A DNA stretch of 64,000 nucleotides, from NCBI GenBank assembly GCA_963575645.1, contig OY754464.1:27605501-27669500 (forward strand). The letters are read 5' to 3'. A program made the translations under genes and the position numbers. A model generated the notes under the pieces. That model saw nothing but the letters and a program-made list of their open reading frames with translations, searched no databases and was not told the DNA's origin. Numbering within the stretch: position 1 is the stretch's first letter; the number at the start of each line of letters is the position of its first letter. Source of the stretch: Xanthostigma xanthostigma. Lineage: Eukaryota > Arthropoda > Insecta > Raphidioptera > Raphidiidae. Shown piece after piece: positions 24,201 to 31,881 of the stretch.

Positions 24201-25263
24201 ATTTAAAAGCCTATACTTGGAAAATGTGTAAAACCGCCACTGGGGATACTCAAAGTATAATACATGAAACATTACGGAATTTTTATAGACCCGAGCCATC
24301 GAGAGTACCTCTCCAGCAACAACCGGTGCGCCAACAACGACCACAACAAATTCAGAGGGCAGAACCTCCAGTGAGACACGTGCAGCAACAGGCGCGTCCT
24401 AGACCTCAGCCAAGACCCGTGCCCCAGCAAGCCTATGATCCTGAAGGACAGACGCGCGTCGAGAGATACAGAGGCGAAAAGAAACCAGTCTCTCAGACCC
24501 TCAGAAAGTCAGTATAATATATTTTTCTTCTTTAAATATGTGCTTTAAAAGTGGCGCGTTTCATACTTGTTTTTGAGGAGGAATGTCAAAACTTGATAAT
24601 TGTATAGCAATGATGAAAATTAAAAATCTGATCAAAAGTTTCGCGTTGTCGTCTCTTGAGCAATGCTTTTCGGGTCGAAAGTGGCGCTATCTTACGCGAT
24701 AATTGTGAACTATATCTGACAGTTTCACTTAATATCTACATTTTCAGTGCTTTTTATCACCGATTGACAAATTACATGTATAATAATGTGTTATTCTTTC
24801 GATGCACTTATTTCAAACAGTATCGTGTGTAACTCAGGCGAAATTAGCGAATGCGACTCGTGTGACCCTCGGTGGGCAAACTTCACACTCATCGCAATCG
24901 CCAACTTTTCGCCTTTGTACTAATATTGCTGTTTGTTCATTCTTGATAAATTCATTCACGATTGTTCATCTTTCGTTTAGGTATAATGACAAGAATCCGG
25001 ACGGAAGCATAACGTGGGGATATGAAAACGACGATGGGTCGTTTAAAGAGGAGACAATCGGTGTGGACTGCATAACCCGTGGCAAATATGGATATGTCGA
25101 CCCGGATGGTGTGCGGCGAGAATACACATACGAGACGGGTTTACCGTGCGATACAGTGCCAGAGGATCAGGAAGCATTTACCGTCCCTCCTCAGCAGCAG
25201 GCGCGCAGACCGTACGCCGGCCAAGCGGCTCAGCAGCAACGGATTTATAGTGGTGCCAACTAA
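9247..25263 (+). CDS. RR-type cuticular protein with two cysteines
   Basis: This is a secreted structural protein of the cuticle, probably chitin-binding. Exons: 9247-9267 (inferred), 21618-21795, 22774-23062, 24289-24507, 24981-25263. All have GT..AG borders and compatible phases, and they total 330 codons with the stop. The order is signal peptide, Pro-rich N-terminal half, Gln-rich segment in exon 4, then a C-terminal domain at about residues 236-293 that matches the Rebers-Riddiford consensus (ITWGYENDDGSFKEE, then GKYGYVDPDGVRREYTY), and a short QQ-rich tail. It is odd in having cysteines at about 266 and 292 in a domain that usually has none, and in reading YTYETGLPC where the common form has YTADENGFQP. 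A conserved atypical CPR subgroup seems likely. I do not assign an orthologue. Confidence 0.85.
10660..10880 (+). repeat. Two related units of about 125 bp
   Basis: TTCCCGTTATCCGATTGAGT followed by GAAATTTTGCACACAAGTGT is echoed about 125 bases later by TTCCCGTCTGGCGTTTAACC and GAAATTTTGCATATACGTGT. This is a diverged tandem or part of a dispersed repeat. Confidence 0.45.
11165..11465 (+). repeat. Imperfect tandem repeat
   Basis: The motifs CAACGCTGAACAACGTC, TGCCATCTAACGGCTTTAAT (then TGACGGTTTTAAT), TTCGATCTGTCATCTGA and TTGTAATACAACA recur in the same order twice. They mark units of about 120-170 bp. No protein is recognised. Confidence 0.5.
11714..11945. mobile_element. MITE with 29-bp inverted ends
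   Basis: AAAGCTAGAAAATAATTGTG on the left is matched in inverse on the right (CACAATTATTTTCTAGCTTT). Weaker inverted similarity continues outward (AATTAAACGGT and ACCGTTTAA), so the true element may run from about 11655 to 11990. No target duplication is clear and the class is open. Confidence 0.55.
12490..13255. mobile_element. Inverted-repeat element with GTCGAA minisatellite arms
   Basis: Two arms of about 200 bp (12490-12690 and 13040-13255) are inverse copies. Each starts with a run of short units such as TTCGACGCCAACG and TTTCGACGCGGGGTCAG, then a shared AATAACTTTGCATCATCATT segment. The 350-bp interior looks like an ordinary dispersed repeat (AAAACAAAGTCGTGTTAG). Frames on both strands here are by-products of the repeats. 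Confidence 0.65.
13330..13460 (+). repeat. Dispersed repeat tail
   Basis: It contains GTGTGCCAAATTTCAGCCCA, then ATCCGTCCAGTGGTTTGAGC, and a CAGTCAGTCAGTCA run. This is a layout seen at the ends of many insect dispersed repeats. Together with 12690-13040 it may form one element interrupted by the minisatellite arm. Confidence 0.4.
13950..14155. repeat. Short form of the 1120-2280 repeat
   Basis: It has AGGATTTTAAGTCACCCGAG on the left and CTCCTATAAAATAGCTGATT with TTCATAATAAG on the right. Both are also found at the ends of the repeat at 1120-2280, but here they are only about 100 bases apart. It is probably an internal-deletion derivative. Confidence 0.5.
14545..14930. mobile_element. MITE with about 43-bp inverted ends
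   Basis: TTTTATTCAACACGCGTGAG with ATATGTAATTTCGGGGCCCTG on the left is mirrored by CAGGGCCCCGATTACATATT and GTTGAATAAAA on the right. The interior carries repeated GGACCAATA motifs. A 76-codon minus-strand frame inside has no recognised homology and is probably chance. Confidence 0.6.
14940..15055 (+). repeat. Dispersed repeat fragment
   Basis: CACTCGCTACGCTCGTGCGG and the end CACTAGTCGCACAATATACTATT resemble the block at 54640-54795, which ends CACTAGTTGCACAATATACTATT. The class is unknown. Confidence 0.4.
16034..16541. mobile_element. hAT-type MITE, TSD GTGGGAGT
   Basis: The ends CAGAGGCGGCG and CGGCCGCCGCTG are inverse, with exact GTGGGAGT duplications at 16026-16033 and 16542-16549. 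Inside is a near-perfect hairpin (arms 16129-16181 and 16216-16266) around TCAGACAACACTGCGGC, probably a second foldback insertion. Confidence 0.85.
16608..17220. mobile_element. hAT-type element, TSD AGCTAGAC
   Basis: The ends CAGTGTTTCCCAAA and TTTGGGAATCTCTG are inverse, flanked by exact AGCTAGAC at 16600-16607 and 17221-17228. The interior carries CTCTATACAAGTCGAAT-type repeats that look pogo/Tigger-derived. It is 613 bp with no transposase. Confidence 0.88.
17803..18048. mobile_element. hAT-type MITE, TSD TTCTATAA
   Basis: CAGGCCTGGGCAAATGGCGG and GATTTGCCCATCCCTG are the ends, with exact TTCTATAA at 17795-17802 and 18049-18056. The many GGCCCGC motifs tie it to the copy at 39428-39686. 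Confidence 0.9.
18614..18939. mobile_element. hAT-type MITE, TSD ATTAATGT
   Basis: The ends are CAGGGCCGGATTTAAGG and CTTTAAATCCGGCCCTG (16 of 17 inverse matches). Exact ATTAATGT lies at 18606-18613 and 18940-18947. It is 326 bp and non-coding. Confidence 0.9.
20632..21082. mobile_element. Tigger/pogo-like MITE, TA target
   Basis: The ends CAGTAGAGCCTCGATAAGT and ACTTATCGAGGTTCTACTG are inverse repeats flanked by TA. The end sequence and TA target are typical of pogo/Tigger elements of the Tc1-mariner superfamily. Interior motifs (AAGTTATCGAG-like) repeat the terminal theme. No transposase is present. Confidence 0.82.
21835..22482. repeat. Foldback element in intron 2 of the cuticular gene
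   Basis: The outer arms (AAAAGTTTTTATGCGCGTCA / TGACGCGCATAAAGTTTTT) and the inner arms at about 21885-22015 and 22065-22190 are inverse copies that can form a long imperfect hairpin. The inner loop is bounded by CACTACTGGCCGAAAG and CTTTTGGCCAGTAGTG. A stretch at 22190-22430 between the inner and outer right arms has its own repeats (CTTACGAATTTTCGATCA twice). Confidence 0.7.
22771..22777 (+). promoter_or_regulatory. Tandem NAGNAG splice acceptor
   Basis: The acceptor of exon 3 of the cuticular gene reads TTTTTTCAGCAG|G. Either AG keeps the frame. The upstream one adds one alanine (exon from 22774) and the downstream one omits it (exon from 22777). Both forms may occur. Confidence 0.6.
23274..23645 (+). 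mobile_element. hAT-like MITE (CATATA ends), second copy
   Basis: It has the same order of motifs as 6360-6770, somewhat shortened. Flanks AAAATAGA and AAAATAGC agree at 7 of 8 bases. It lies in intron 3 of the cuticular gene. Confidence 0.78.
23902..24242. mobile_element. hAT-type MITE ending 46 bp before an exon
   Basis: CAGTGGCGGATTTACC and AAAACCGCCACTG are the ends. The flanks GGGATACA and GGGATACT match at 7 of 8 bases. The right end is only 46 bases from exon 4 of the cuticular gene, so it sits in or near the branch-point region. Confidence 0.8.
24655..24965 (+). repeat. Dispersed repeat next to a splice acceptor
   Basis: It shares GTGAACTATATCTGACAGTT, a GTGTGTAACTCAG-type motif and CAAACTTCACACTCATCGCA-like sequence with 63440-63690. 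Both copies sit immediately upstream of an exon (24981 here). The class is unknown. Confidence 0.5.
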
Positions 25264-25706
25264 AACTGTGCTGTGAATATGAACTAAATAAGTGATTGAA
25301 CACTCAACAATGAAACAAACCATTCTGAATTTAATATTTTTTTTTTGTATTATGAAATATTTGATTTAAAATTTAGGTCTCAAAATACAAAACCACAAGT
25401 CAAATACAGAAAACGAATTACAAATTTAAAAATGTTCATATACAAAAAAGAAAACAGGTTTTGTTGTTCAAATGTTGACAAATAAGATATACTTTTTTTA
25501 CAACAAACATCAGTGCCAACCATGAAGTCATGGTGCCAACGTTTGTAAAGTTGTTAAATATAAAATTTAAAAAACAAATTATGAAAAAAGAATGTAATGA
25601 GCATATTTGACTGACAAATATTTTGTACTTTTATAACATTTTATTTTATATAAATAAATGTGATAAAAAAACCTTATATCTAGAAATTTGAAAAACGTTC
25701 CATATT
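25264..25706. other. Shared 3' region of two convergent genes
   Basis: These 443 bases separate the stop codons of the cuticular gene (plus) and SAP18 (minus). AATAAA occurs near 25652 on the plus strand and its complement (TTTATT) near 25640, so the two transcripts may overlap at their 3' ends. Confidence 0.5.
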
Positions 25707-26489
25707 TCAATACGGTCGGTTACGTTGATGTGGGGGGAAGGTTCTCCTCAGCAATGGATTCCACGGCTTGTACGGCGGTGTAATGGCGATATCCATGTAA
25801 TCTCCGATTGTAAATCGACACTGAGACAAAGTTTTCGAATCATCGGATCCTTTTTGTCCAGAACAGGTGACACCGATTTCTTTCATTCGGTAAGACGGAC
25901 TACGGCTGTCGGGGAAAACTAAAGCGAAGTCGAAATAAGTGCCTTTGCGTCTTGTTTCTGGATTAACTTCCTTAACGAGAGACGACAGTTCGTGCAGGGT
26001 GGCGTCTTGCCATGTATATATTTGAAGTTCGTTTTGAGGAACGTTACCCCGTGCGTATTCCGATAAATTATTGTGACGACCCTGACACGTGAACACCCTC
26101 AACAAAAGCGGGCAAGTCTAGAAATACGAAAGCAAATTAATTTATAATTATTTCATACGTTATATTGTCTGTCCACAAATCTATTTACAAAGATTTTAGG
26201 TTAAGTACATTTTTCCAATCATAATACAGTGAAAATCAATATCTAACTCAGGCACTGATACATTTCATACATTAAAAAATAGAGGAAAAAGAATTCAGAC
26301 ATTAGTACGTCGGCAAAGTGTATGGTAAAAGATTTTTTTTTTTAATTGTAAATAATATCGAAAAAATGCAATAGAATTTGAAATACGAACATATTTTAGA
26401 CTAGTTAATATTTTTATTACCTTTTCACGATCAACCGGCTTTTCTACGTGTTTTTCTTCGACAACTAACGACTCTAAAGCAGCAGCCAT
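25707..26489 (-). CDS. SAP18: SAP18, Sin3-associated polypeptide
   Basis: SAP18 is a small ubiquitin-fold nuclear protein known as part of the Sin3 histone deacetylase complex and of the ASAP/PSAP splicing complexes on the exon junction complex. Exon 1 (26489-26421) encodes 23 residues ending PVDREK. Exon 2 (26117-25707) resumes in phase 0 with TCPLLLRVF, giving 159 residues against 153 in human. Hallmarks are RGNVPQNELQIYTW, DATLHELSSLVKEVNPETR, a GTYFDFALVFPD strand, YRMKEIG and the end QCRFTIGDYMDIAITPP. The start ATG is the only one in exon 1, and the alignment to the human N-terminus supports it. The intron is 303 bp. The gene is convergent with the cuticular gene and divergent from sarah. 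It looks complete. Confidence 0.97.
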
Positions 26490-27146
26490 TCTTCAAAATC
26501 GGACTATTTAATTACAGAAAACACGAAACAACTGACGGTATTTATTTTTAAGGTTATGAATTAGAAATAGAAATGTCAACTCGATCAAAGCTGCCAACAA
26601 TTCTCATAGCCTGTTCTTTTCGAAAATTGAAATGGTAAGCTCCGATCATAAACCACAGATAATTATAAACTATAGAACTTTTAGTATTCCCATGCCGTAA
26701 ACGTGGTTTTATTTATTTGAAAAGTAATTAAAAGAATGAACTAAAATAAGAAATGCCGACAAATGATTGATGTACTTGTTTTCTACTTTGTATGATAGTT
26801 AAAGAAGACAGCATAATTTAGTTTCCATAAAATACACCAGCTGTGAATTGTAATACCAACACCAAAACAAAATAACTATTGGATTTATTTGGATTATTTT
26901 ATATTAGGAATGTAATCAAGTCAGGTGTTTTGTGTTATTTATTAAAACAGTTTACATATTCTACATAAAATGTAATGTTATTTTTTATCAAATAGAGTAA
27001 CAATGAAGTAATGTGCAAAAGTGCACCTAAAAAGTGAAGTGTGTTGGGTTGTCTGCATTTGAGGCGGTTAGAAGCGATTTCTAATATTGTACGTCAAAAT
27101 AGAAACCTTACGTCAATTATTATTACTATTATCAATATTGGTTTCA
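26490..27146. promoter_or_regulatory. Bidirectional promoter region of SAP18 and sarah
   Basis: The 657 bases between the two start codons must hold the 5' UTRs and promoters of both genes. No TATA box is evident, as is usual for broadly expressed genes. No transposon is recognised in it, unlike most intergenic DNA here. Confidence 0.5.
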
Positions 27147-27848
27147 ATGGCGCAACCTACGAATAACGACGATATTAATTTAAACGAAGACGACATAATT
27201 ATAAACGAGTTAGACGGTTTACCAAACATCCATCCGAATTTGGAACAGCACGAATCGCAATTAAACGACCTAAGTGATTCAGAAAATACGCCGAACGAAC
27301 TCGAAGACCTACCAAAATCGTTAATTGTTACCAATATACATGATAGTGTGTTTGCAAATGACAAACAGAAACAGGAAATGGAAGAATTGTTCAAGAAGTA
27401 TGGAGAACCTTGCACTTTCAATTGGTTGAGGAGTTTCCGTAGGTTAAGGGTCAACTATGAATCGCCGACGGCGGCAGCCGGCGCTAGACTGCAACTGCAT
27501 CAGTATCCGATATTGAATTCGGTGATAACGTGTTACTTTGCTCAGCCTGTCACACCCGTGACGGCGCGAAATCTTCAACCGCCGGCCCCGGAGAAACAGT
27601 TCCTCATATCGCCGCCGTCCTCTCCGCCACTGGACTGGGAACCGCGGCCCGAAAACGAACCCCTAGTGAGCCATGACCTTTTAGCCGCGTTGGCAACACT
27701 GGCTCCGGGCGGCAGTCACGAACTTCACGCTCCGGCGCCCGGACAACCCGGAATAGTTGTACACGCGGCCGCTCAAGCCGCGGCGGACGCGGAATTAGCC
27801 GAAGCTAAGATTAAACCGCGCATTATGCATACCAAATGTCCAGAGTAA
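27147..27848 (+). CDS. sra: RCAN / calcipressin, regulator of calcineurin
   Basis: This is a cytosolic regulator that binds the phosphatase calcineurin (sarah/nebula in Drosophila). The 233-residue frame starts at ATG 27147 (context CAATGG). The frame stays open upstream but has no earlier ATG. It has an acidic N-terminus, an RRM-like domain at about residues 57-133 (SLIVTNIHDSVF to VITCYFAQP), the family signature FLISPPSSPPLDWEP at 152-166, a calcineurin-docking PGIVVH motif near 200, and a C-terminal KIKPRIMHTK resembling the PKIIQTRRP element of vertebrate RCANs. The whole coding region lies in one exon, whereas RCAN genes commonly have several. Intron loss or retrocopying are both possible, but the intact frame and separate promoter argue for a working gene. 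A poly(A) signal lies at 27905. Confidence 0.95.
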   Translation: MAQPTNNDDINLNEDDIIINELDGLPNIHPNLEQHESQLNDLSDSENTPNELEDLPKSLIVTNIHDSVFANDKQKQEMEELFKKYGEPCTFNWLRSFRRLRVNYESPTAAAGARLQLHQYPILNSVITCYFAQPVTPVTARNLQPPAPEKQFLISPPSSPPLDWEPRPENEPLVSHDLLAALATLAPGGSHELHAPAPGQPGIVVHAAAQAAADAELAEAKIKPRIMHTKCPE

Positions 27849-27904
27849 ACATTTAAAAAGCGATTTTCAGCTTTATTCATTTCTGATAAACAAATGACGG
27901 AGCA

Positions 27905-27910
27905 AATAAA
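27905..27910 (+). terminator. Poly(A) signal of sarah
   Basis: AATAAA lies 57 bases after the stop codon. More copies of AATAAA follow (near 28050 and 28195), so longer 3' UTRs are possible. Confidence 0.5.
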
Positions 27911-29490
27911 ACAACTACTATCGAAACAGTTGCTCTGCCTACTACTATCTACGTTATAGCTGCAACCCGCGGAAGATTCAGTTGTTTACAGTATTATTAC
28001 TTGGAGCTGATTATAATTATTTAAAAAAGTACCAACTGTGTTTAACAAAATAAAAATGAATGTATGTTTTTAGATGTTCCAAAAATGTTAGACGTAAAAA
28101 AAATTGAAAAAAATATCAAATTCAAATCAGTGTGATGTCAAAGATTATACTTTTTTGTTAATTATAATTGGGACAAATGAATCATTGTTCCTATAATAAA
28201 ACTCGTTAAACAAGATACTTTTATCATAAATGTTCAATTTTGATATTATTTGAAAACACTTGAAATGTTTTGATAATTTATATCAGCTATTTTCAATTAG
28301 AACAGATGCATACACGAGCGGTTTCTGTTTCTTATGACTAGAAAATGTATTTGCCTATATTATAAATACTTTAATTAGCTATGGGAAAATACATCCTTCT
28401 AGATGTTTTTGTCGGACGGTTCGCTGTAAGGGTCTAGTGACTAGGTCACTAGTCTATACATACTTACCTAATATTTAATTAATTTGTTTCGTGCTATGAT
28501 TTTTTAGTTATTAATTGTATTTAAGTTTATTTAATTCACTTATTTATTGATCAATAAAGGTCGATTAACACTTAAACAAAGAAAGAAAAAACAAACTAAA
28601 GTGCTTTTTAAACATACATATTATTGGCTGCTTATCAGCCAGTCAAGTAATTAGATTGCTTTTGTAACAAAATATATCATTGATTTTATAATAGAAAAAC
28701 AAAAATTAGGGCTTGTTTACGAAGAAAATGAAAAATAGAGCACTTTAAAAAAATAAAATAATAAACAATTCCTTAATTAATTAATAGTGTATAAATATTA
28801 CTGAATAGGCATTTTAATTAGACACAAGTTTAAACTGAAAAAAATGTTTAAATTTATGTTTTAGGAATGTTTTTAATTTTTGAAAAAAAATAAAAAATGA
28901 ACACAGCTACAAAAAGAAAATAAAAAAATACATAAAAACGAAACAAAAACAATATAAAAAGGTTCTAATTTTAAATTAAAAAAAATAAAATCATCTTTTT
29001 ATGGCTGTATTCCAAAAATGAAAATAAAAATGAAATAAAAAAAAGTTTACTTATGAATGAAAATGGTCTTAAAGATATTTTCGGAATTGATATTTTATGT
29101 AAATTCCTAAATAGAAAATAAAATAATATGTTTTGTTTATGTTATCTGTAAAATTTGTTTTTTTAATTATTAGAAAATAACATAATAAGTATAAAAAACT
29201 GGGAAAATATATTATTTTTCTTCTCTTCGTTGATTATTGTATAATGAACTATATAATTTATTATAATTTTAGAGATTACGTCTTGGAAAGTAATTATATA
29301 ATTGTAAATAATCAAAGTTATTAAAAATAAATCATTTATTAAAAATAAATTCATAATATCAGTTTCTACAATCAGTCGGTCACAGTTTTTGGAAAATAGA
29401 AATACTTAGTATTAAAAAACCATTTAATCCATAACCAACATTCAACAATAATACTAGGTATAGAACGGCTTATATTTTTTATAATGTAAG
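27911..29490. other. Very AT-rich intergenic DNA
   Basis: Low-complexity AT-rich sequence with long A and T runs, mostly at 28500-29350. No gene, RNA or clear transposon is seen. Frames on the minus strand here reflect composition. Confidence 0.4.
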
Positions 29491-29496
29491 TGGGTG

Positions 29497-29867
29497 CAAG
29501 GGCGTAGATATGGAGGAGATACAGGGCGTTATTAGCTCCCCTTAGGAAAAGAATAATTAGGGCGGCCAACCGTCTCGGAATTTCCGGGTTAGTCCTGTAT
29601 TAGACAAAATGTCTCGCATTATTACGTGAATTTTATGAGGTCCTGTGGGTATATAGGAATGCATTCACCTATGAAAAGAACCTTTTTTTTTGCTCTTCAA
29701 ACTTACCTACACAAGAAAAAGTTTTTTTTTAATTAGGTTATTAAAGAAAGGTTATATTTTGTTTTTGGCGTAAGCTATATTTTTTATTCGCATTTATAAA
29801 ACTTAAAAAATATTGATTTTTTGCTTTACCCTCCCCCCCACCTCAGAAAAAAATATCTACGCCCTTG
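29497..29867. mobile_element. hAT-type MITE, TSD WGTGGGTG
   Basis: The ends CAAGGGCGTAGATATGG and AATATCTACGCCCTTG are inverse. The flanks AGTGGGTG and TGTGGGTG match at 7 of 8 bases. Relatives with the same ends are the fragment near 10159 and the degenerate copy at 40129-40366. Confidence 0.8.
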
Positions 29868-30119
29868 TGTGGGTGACGGGTAAATACCCATCGGGTAGGT
29901 AAATAAAAATGACGGGCAAGTACGGGTTAGGCTCGCGCACCGAGAGTTCCGTACCATCAAGTATATTATTTTCCTTGGAATCAATGGCCATAAAAACTGC
30001 CAACAGCAAAAACATTTGTTTATGAATATGATTGTTGAATAATTCCACATAGATTTAGAAATTAATGATATTGAATTTTTGCCTAGCCATATTATATCAA
30101 GTTTTGATGTCAATGCGAA

Positions 30120-30345
30120 GTACCCTATATAGTCAGTGTCAAAATACGCTATTTTTGAAAGGCCGTATATTTTTATTGCGTTGAGGTAGACGCTTGAATT
30201 TTTTAAAGGATTATGGGTTTTGAGACTTAAGTATTTGATATTAATTTTAGATCGATACCTCTAGGCGTTCCTGAGAAAAAGGGTCTTGACGGATAAACAG
30301 ACAGACAGCAAAGTGATAGAACTTAAGGGTTCTGTTTTTCCATAC
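30120..30345 (+). repeat. Dispersed repeat tail
   Basis: It contains GGTCTTGACGGATAAACAGA, then CAGCAAAGTGATAGAACTTA and GGGTTCTGTTTTTCCATACA. This layout is common at the ends of insect dispersed retroelements. The class is not certain. Confidence 0.4.
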
Positions 30346-30594
30346 ATGTCTAATATAATGTATAGGTATGTCGCCGGGATATTGTCAAATCCGTGATTTT
30401 GTAATTTTATATACTGAATAGTCGCGTCAATTACTTCGGGTAAGTGTTTATATATATTATCATATTTTTTGGGATTCCCTTAATAGCTAAATTGCACCTG
30501 CTTTTTAAAGTCAATATATTTAAATAATAAAAAAAAACATTTTACGTAATCCACTATCTGCCCTGTCCAATTACAAATCGATTTGATTAGTCTG

Positions 30595-30850
30595 TGACAA
30601 TCCTGACGAACCTAGGAATACGTTGGTGAAAGTTTCATTGACACCGTCAAGGGAATGAAGGAGTTGATCCCTTCTGAAAAATGAACTAACGGTATCATAT
30701 GCTCCCATATGTAGGTACTCGGTACTACACCACCTGTTATCAACGTAGGGAGACTGACAGATTCGGTCGTTTGTTGCAACCAGCGAACTTGATCCGCCGT
30801 ACCATGTCCGCTGTCGGCCCGTACCAAGTTCAATCGTCTATATTAATACT
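30595..30850 (-). mobile_element. Partial relative of the MITE at 45732
   Basis: Read on the minus strand it has GAACTTGGTACGGGCCGACA, GCGGACATGGTACGGCGGAT and CGACCGAATCTGTC in the same order as 45732-45930. The far end is not preserved. Confidence 0.45.
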
Positions 30851-31881
30851 ATTAGAATTCATAAATTGATACATTGGTGAGACAATAGAAAAACAATATT
30901 AGAAATTAATGCATTTGTTTTTTGGGTATTTTTAAACATAATTTTATTTTTTTATTCGAGAAATCTTTAAATAAATTGGAATTATTGAATTAAGGCATTT
31001 AAAATAATTAATATTAAAATATGTAATATTTTTACAATATTCTAAAATTTTTCTTTACAGTGTTTGTATGTTACAGTTGATTTTCACAAAAAATACCGAT
31101 TTGAAATTTTGAGAAAATGTTCACTTGAAACTAATTCAAATTCGAATGTGGACAAAAAAAAATAAAATATTCACATTGAATGTTGATAGAGGGTCTAGTT
31201 ATATTAACTGCACTTATAGTTTTGGAGAAAAAAATAATCGCCTATTACCAACAAACTTAAATATACGGTTGACAAAATCACTAGTAATTTGTTTTATTAT
31301 TGGAAATTTTAAAATACTGGGGAAATTTATTCGATTTTCATTTGTATGAAACCCTCAGCGCGCTAGCTACACTCGCACATGTCCGGTCGTCGTATTGTTT
31401 AATGTTTTATTAACTAGCGGATAGCATTATCTCACAGTACACAAAGCTCGCATATGTTTAAAATTATTTTTAGATTGTGTTTAAATCAAACTTAAATAGG
31501 TATCCGTGCCGAATAATAATTATGTTGTATATTTACAGACGTCATTCTATTTTATTATACTTTAAGAATTGTGATTTCAGCCTGGAAAAGTTTCTAAAAC
31601 GGTATATTTCCATTATTAGCTATTTGAAAATTTTGGAGAAATTAAAAATCATTTAAAATTTTTCCGCACGTTTTATTTAAGATAATAGAAAAATTAAGGC
31701 TGGATTTCAAGTCTCTTATACTTGATAAATGATAAGTTCCTCCAAGAGACGGCAATAAAATTGATTTCTTAGATAAATTTTAACGTTTACTTATATTCTG
31801 AAACCTCTCGTCATCTCTTGAGGGAACTTAAGCGCATGACAAAATGATTTGAATAATTTCATAACGTCAGAAATACGCAAA

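Noticed and set aside
27087-27146. Twenty-codon extension of sarah upstream of its ATG
   Set aside because: The first codon is TTG. The first ATG in frame, with good context, is at 27147, and the extension matches no RCAN N-terminus.
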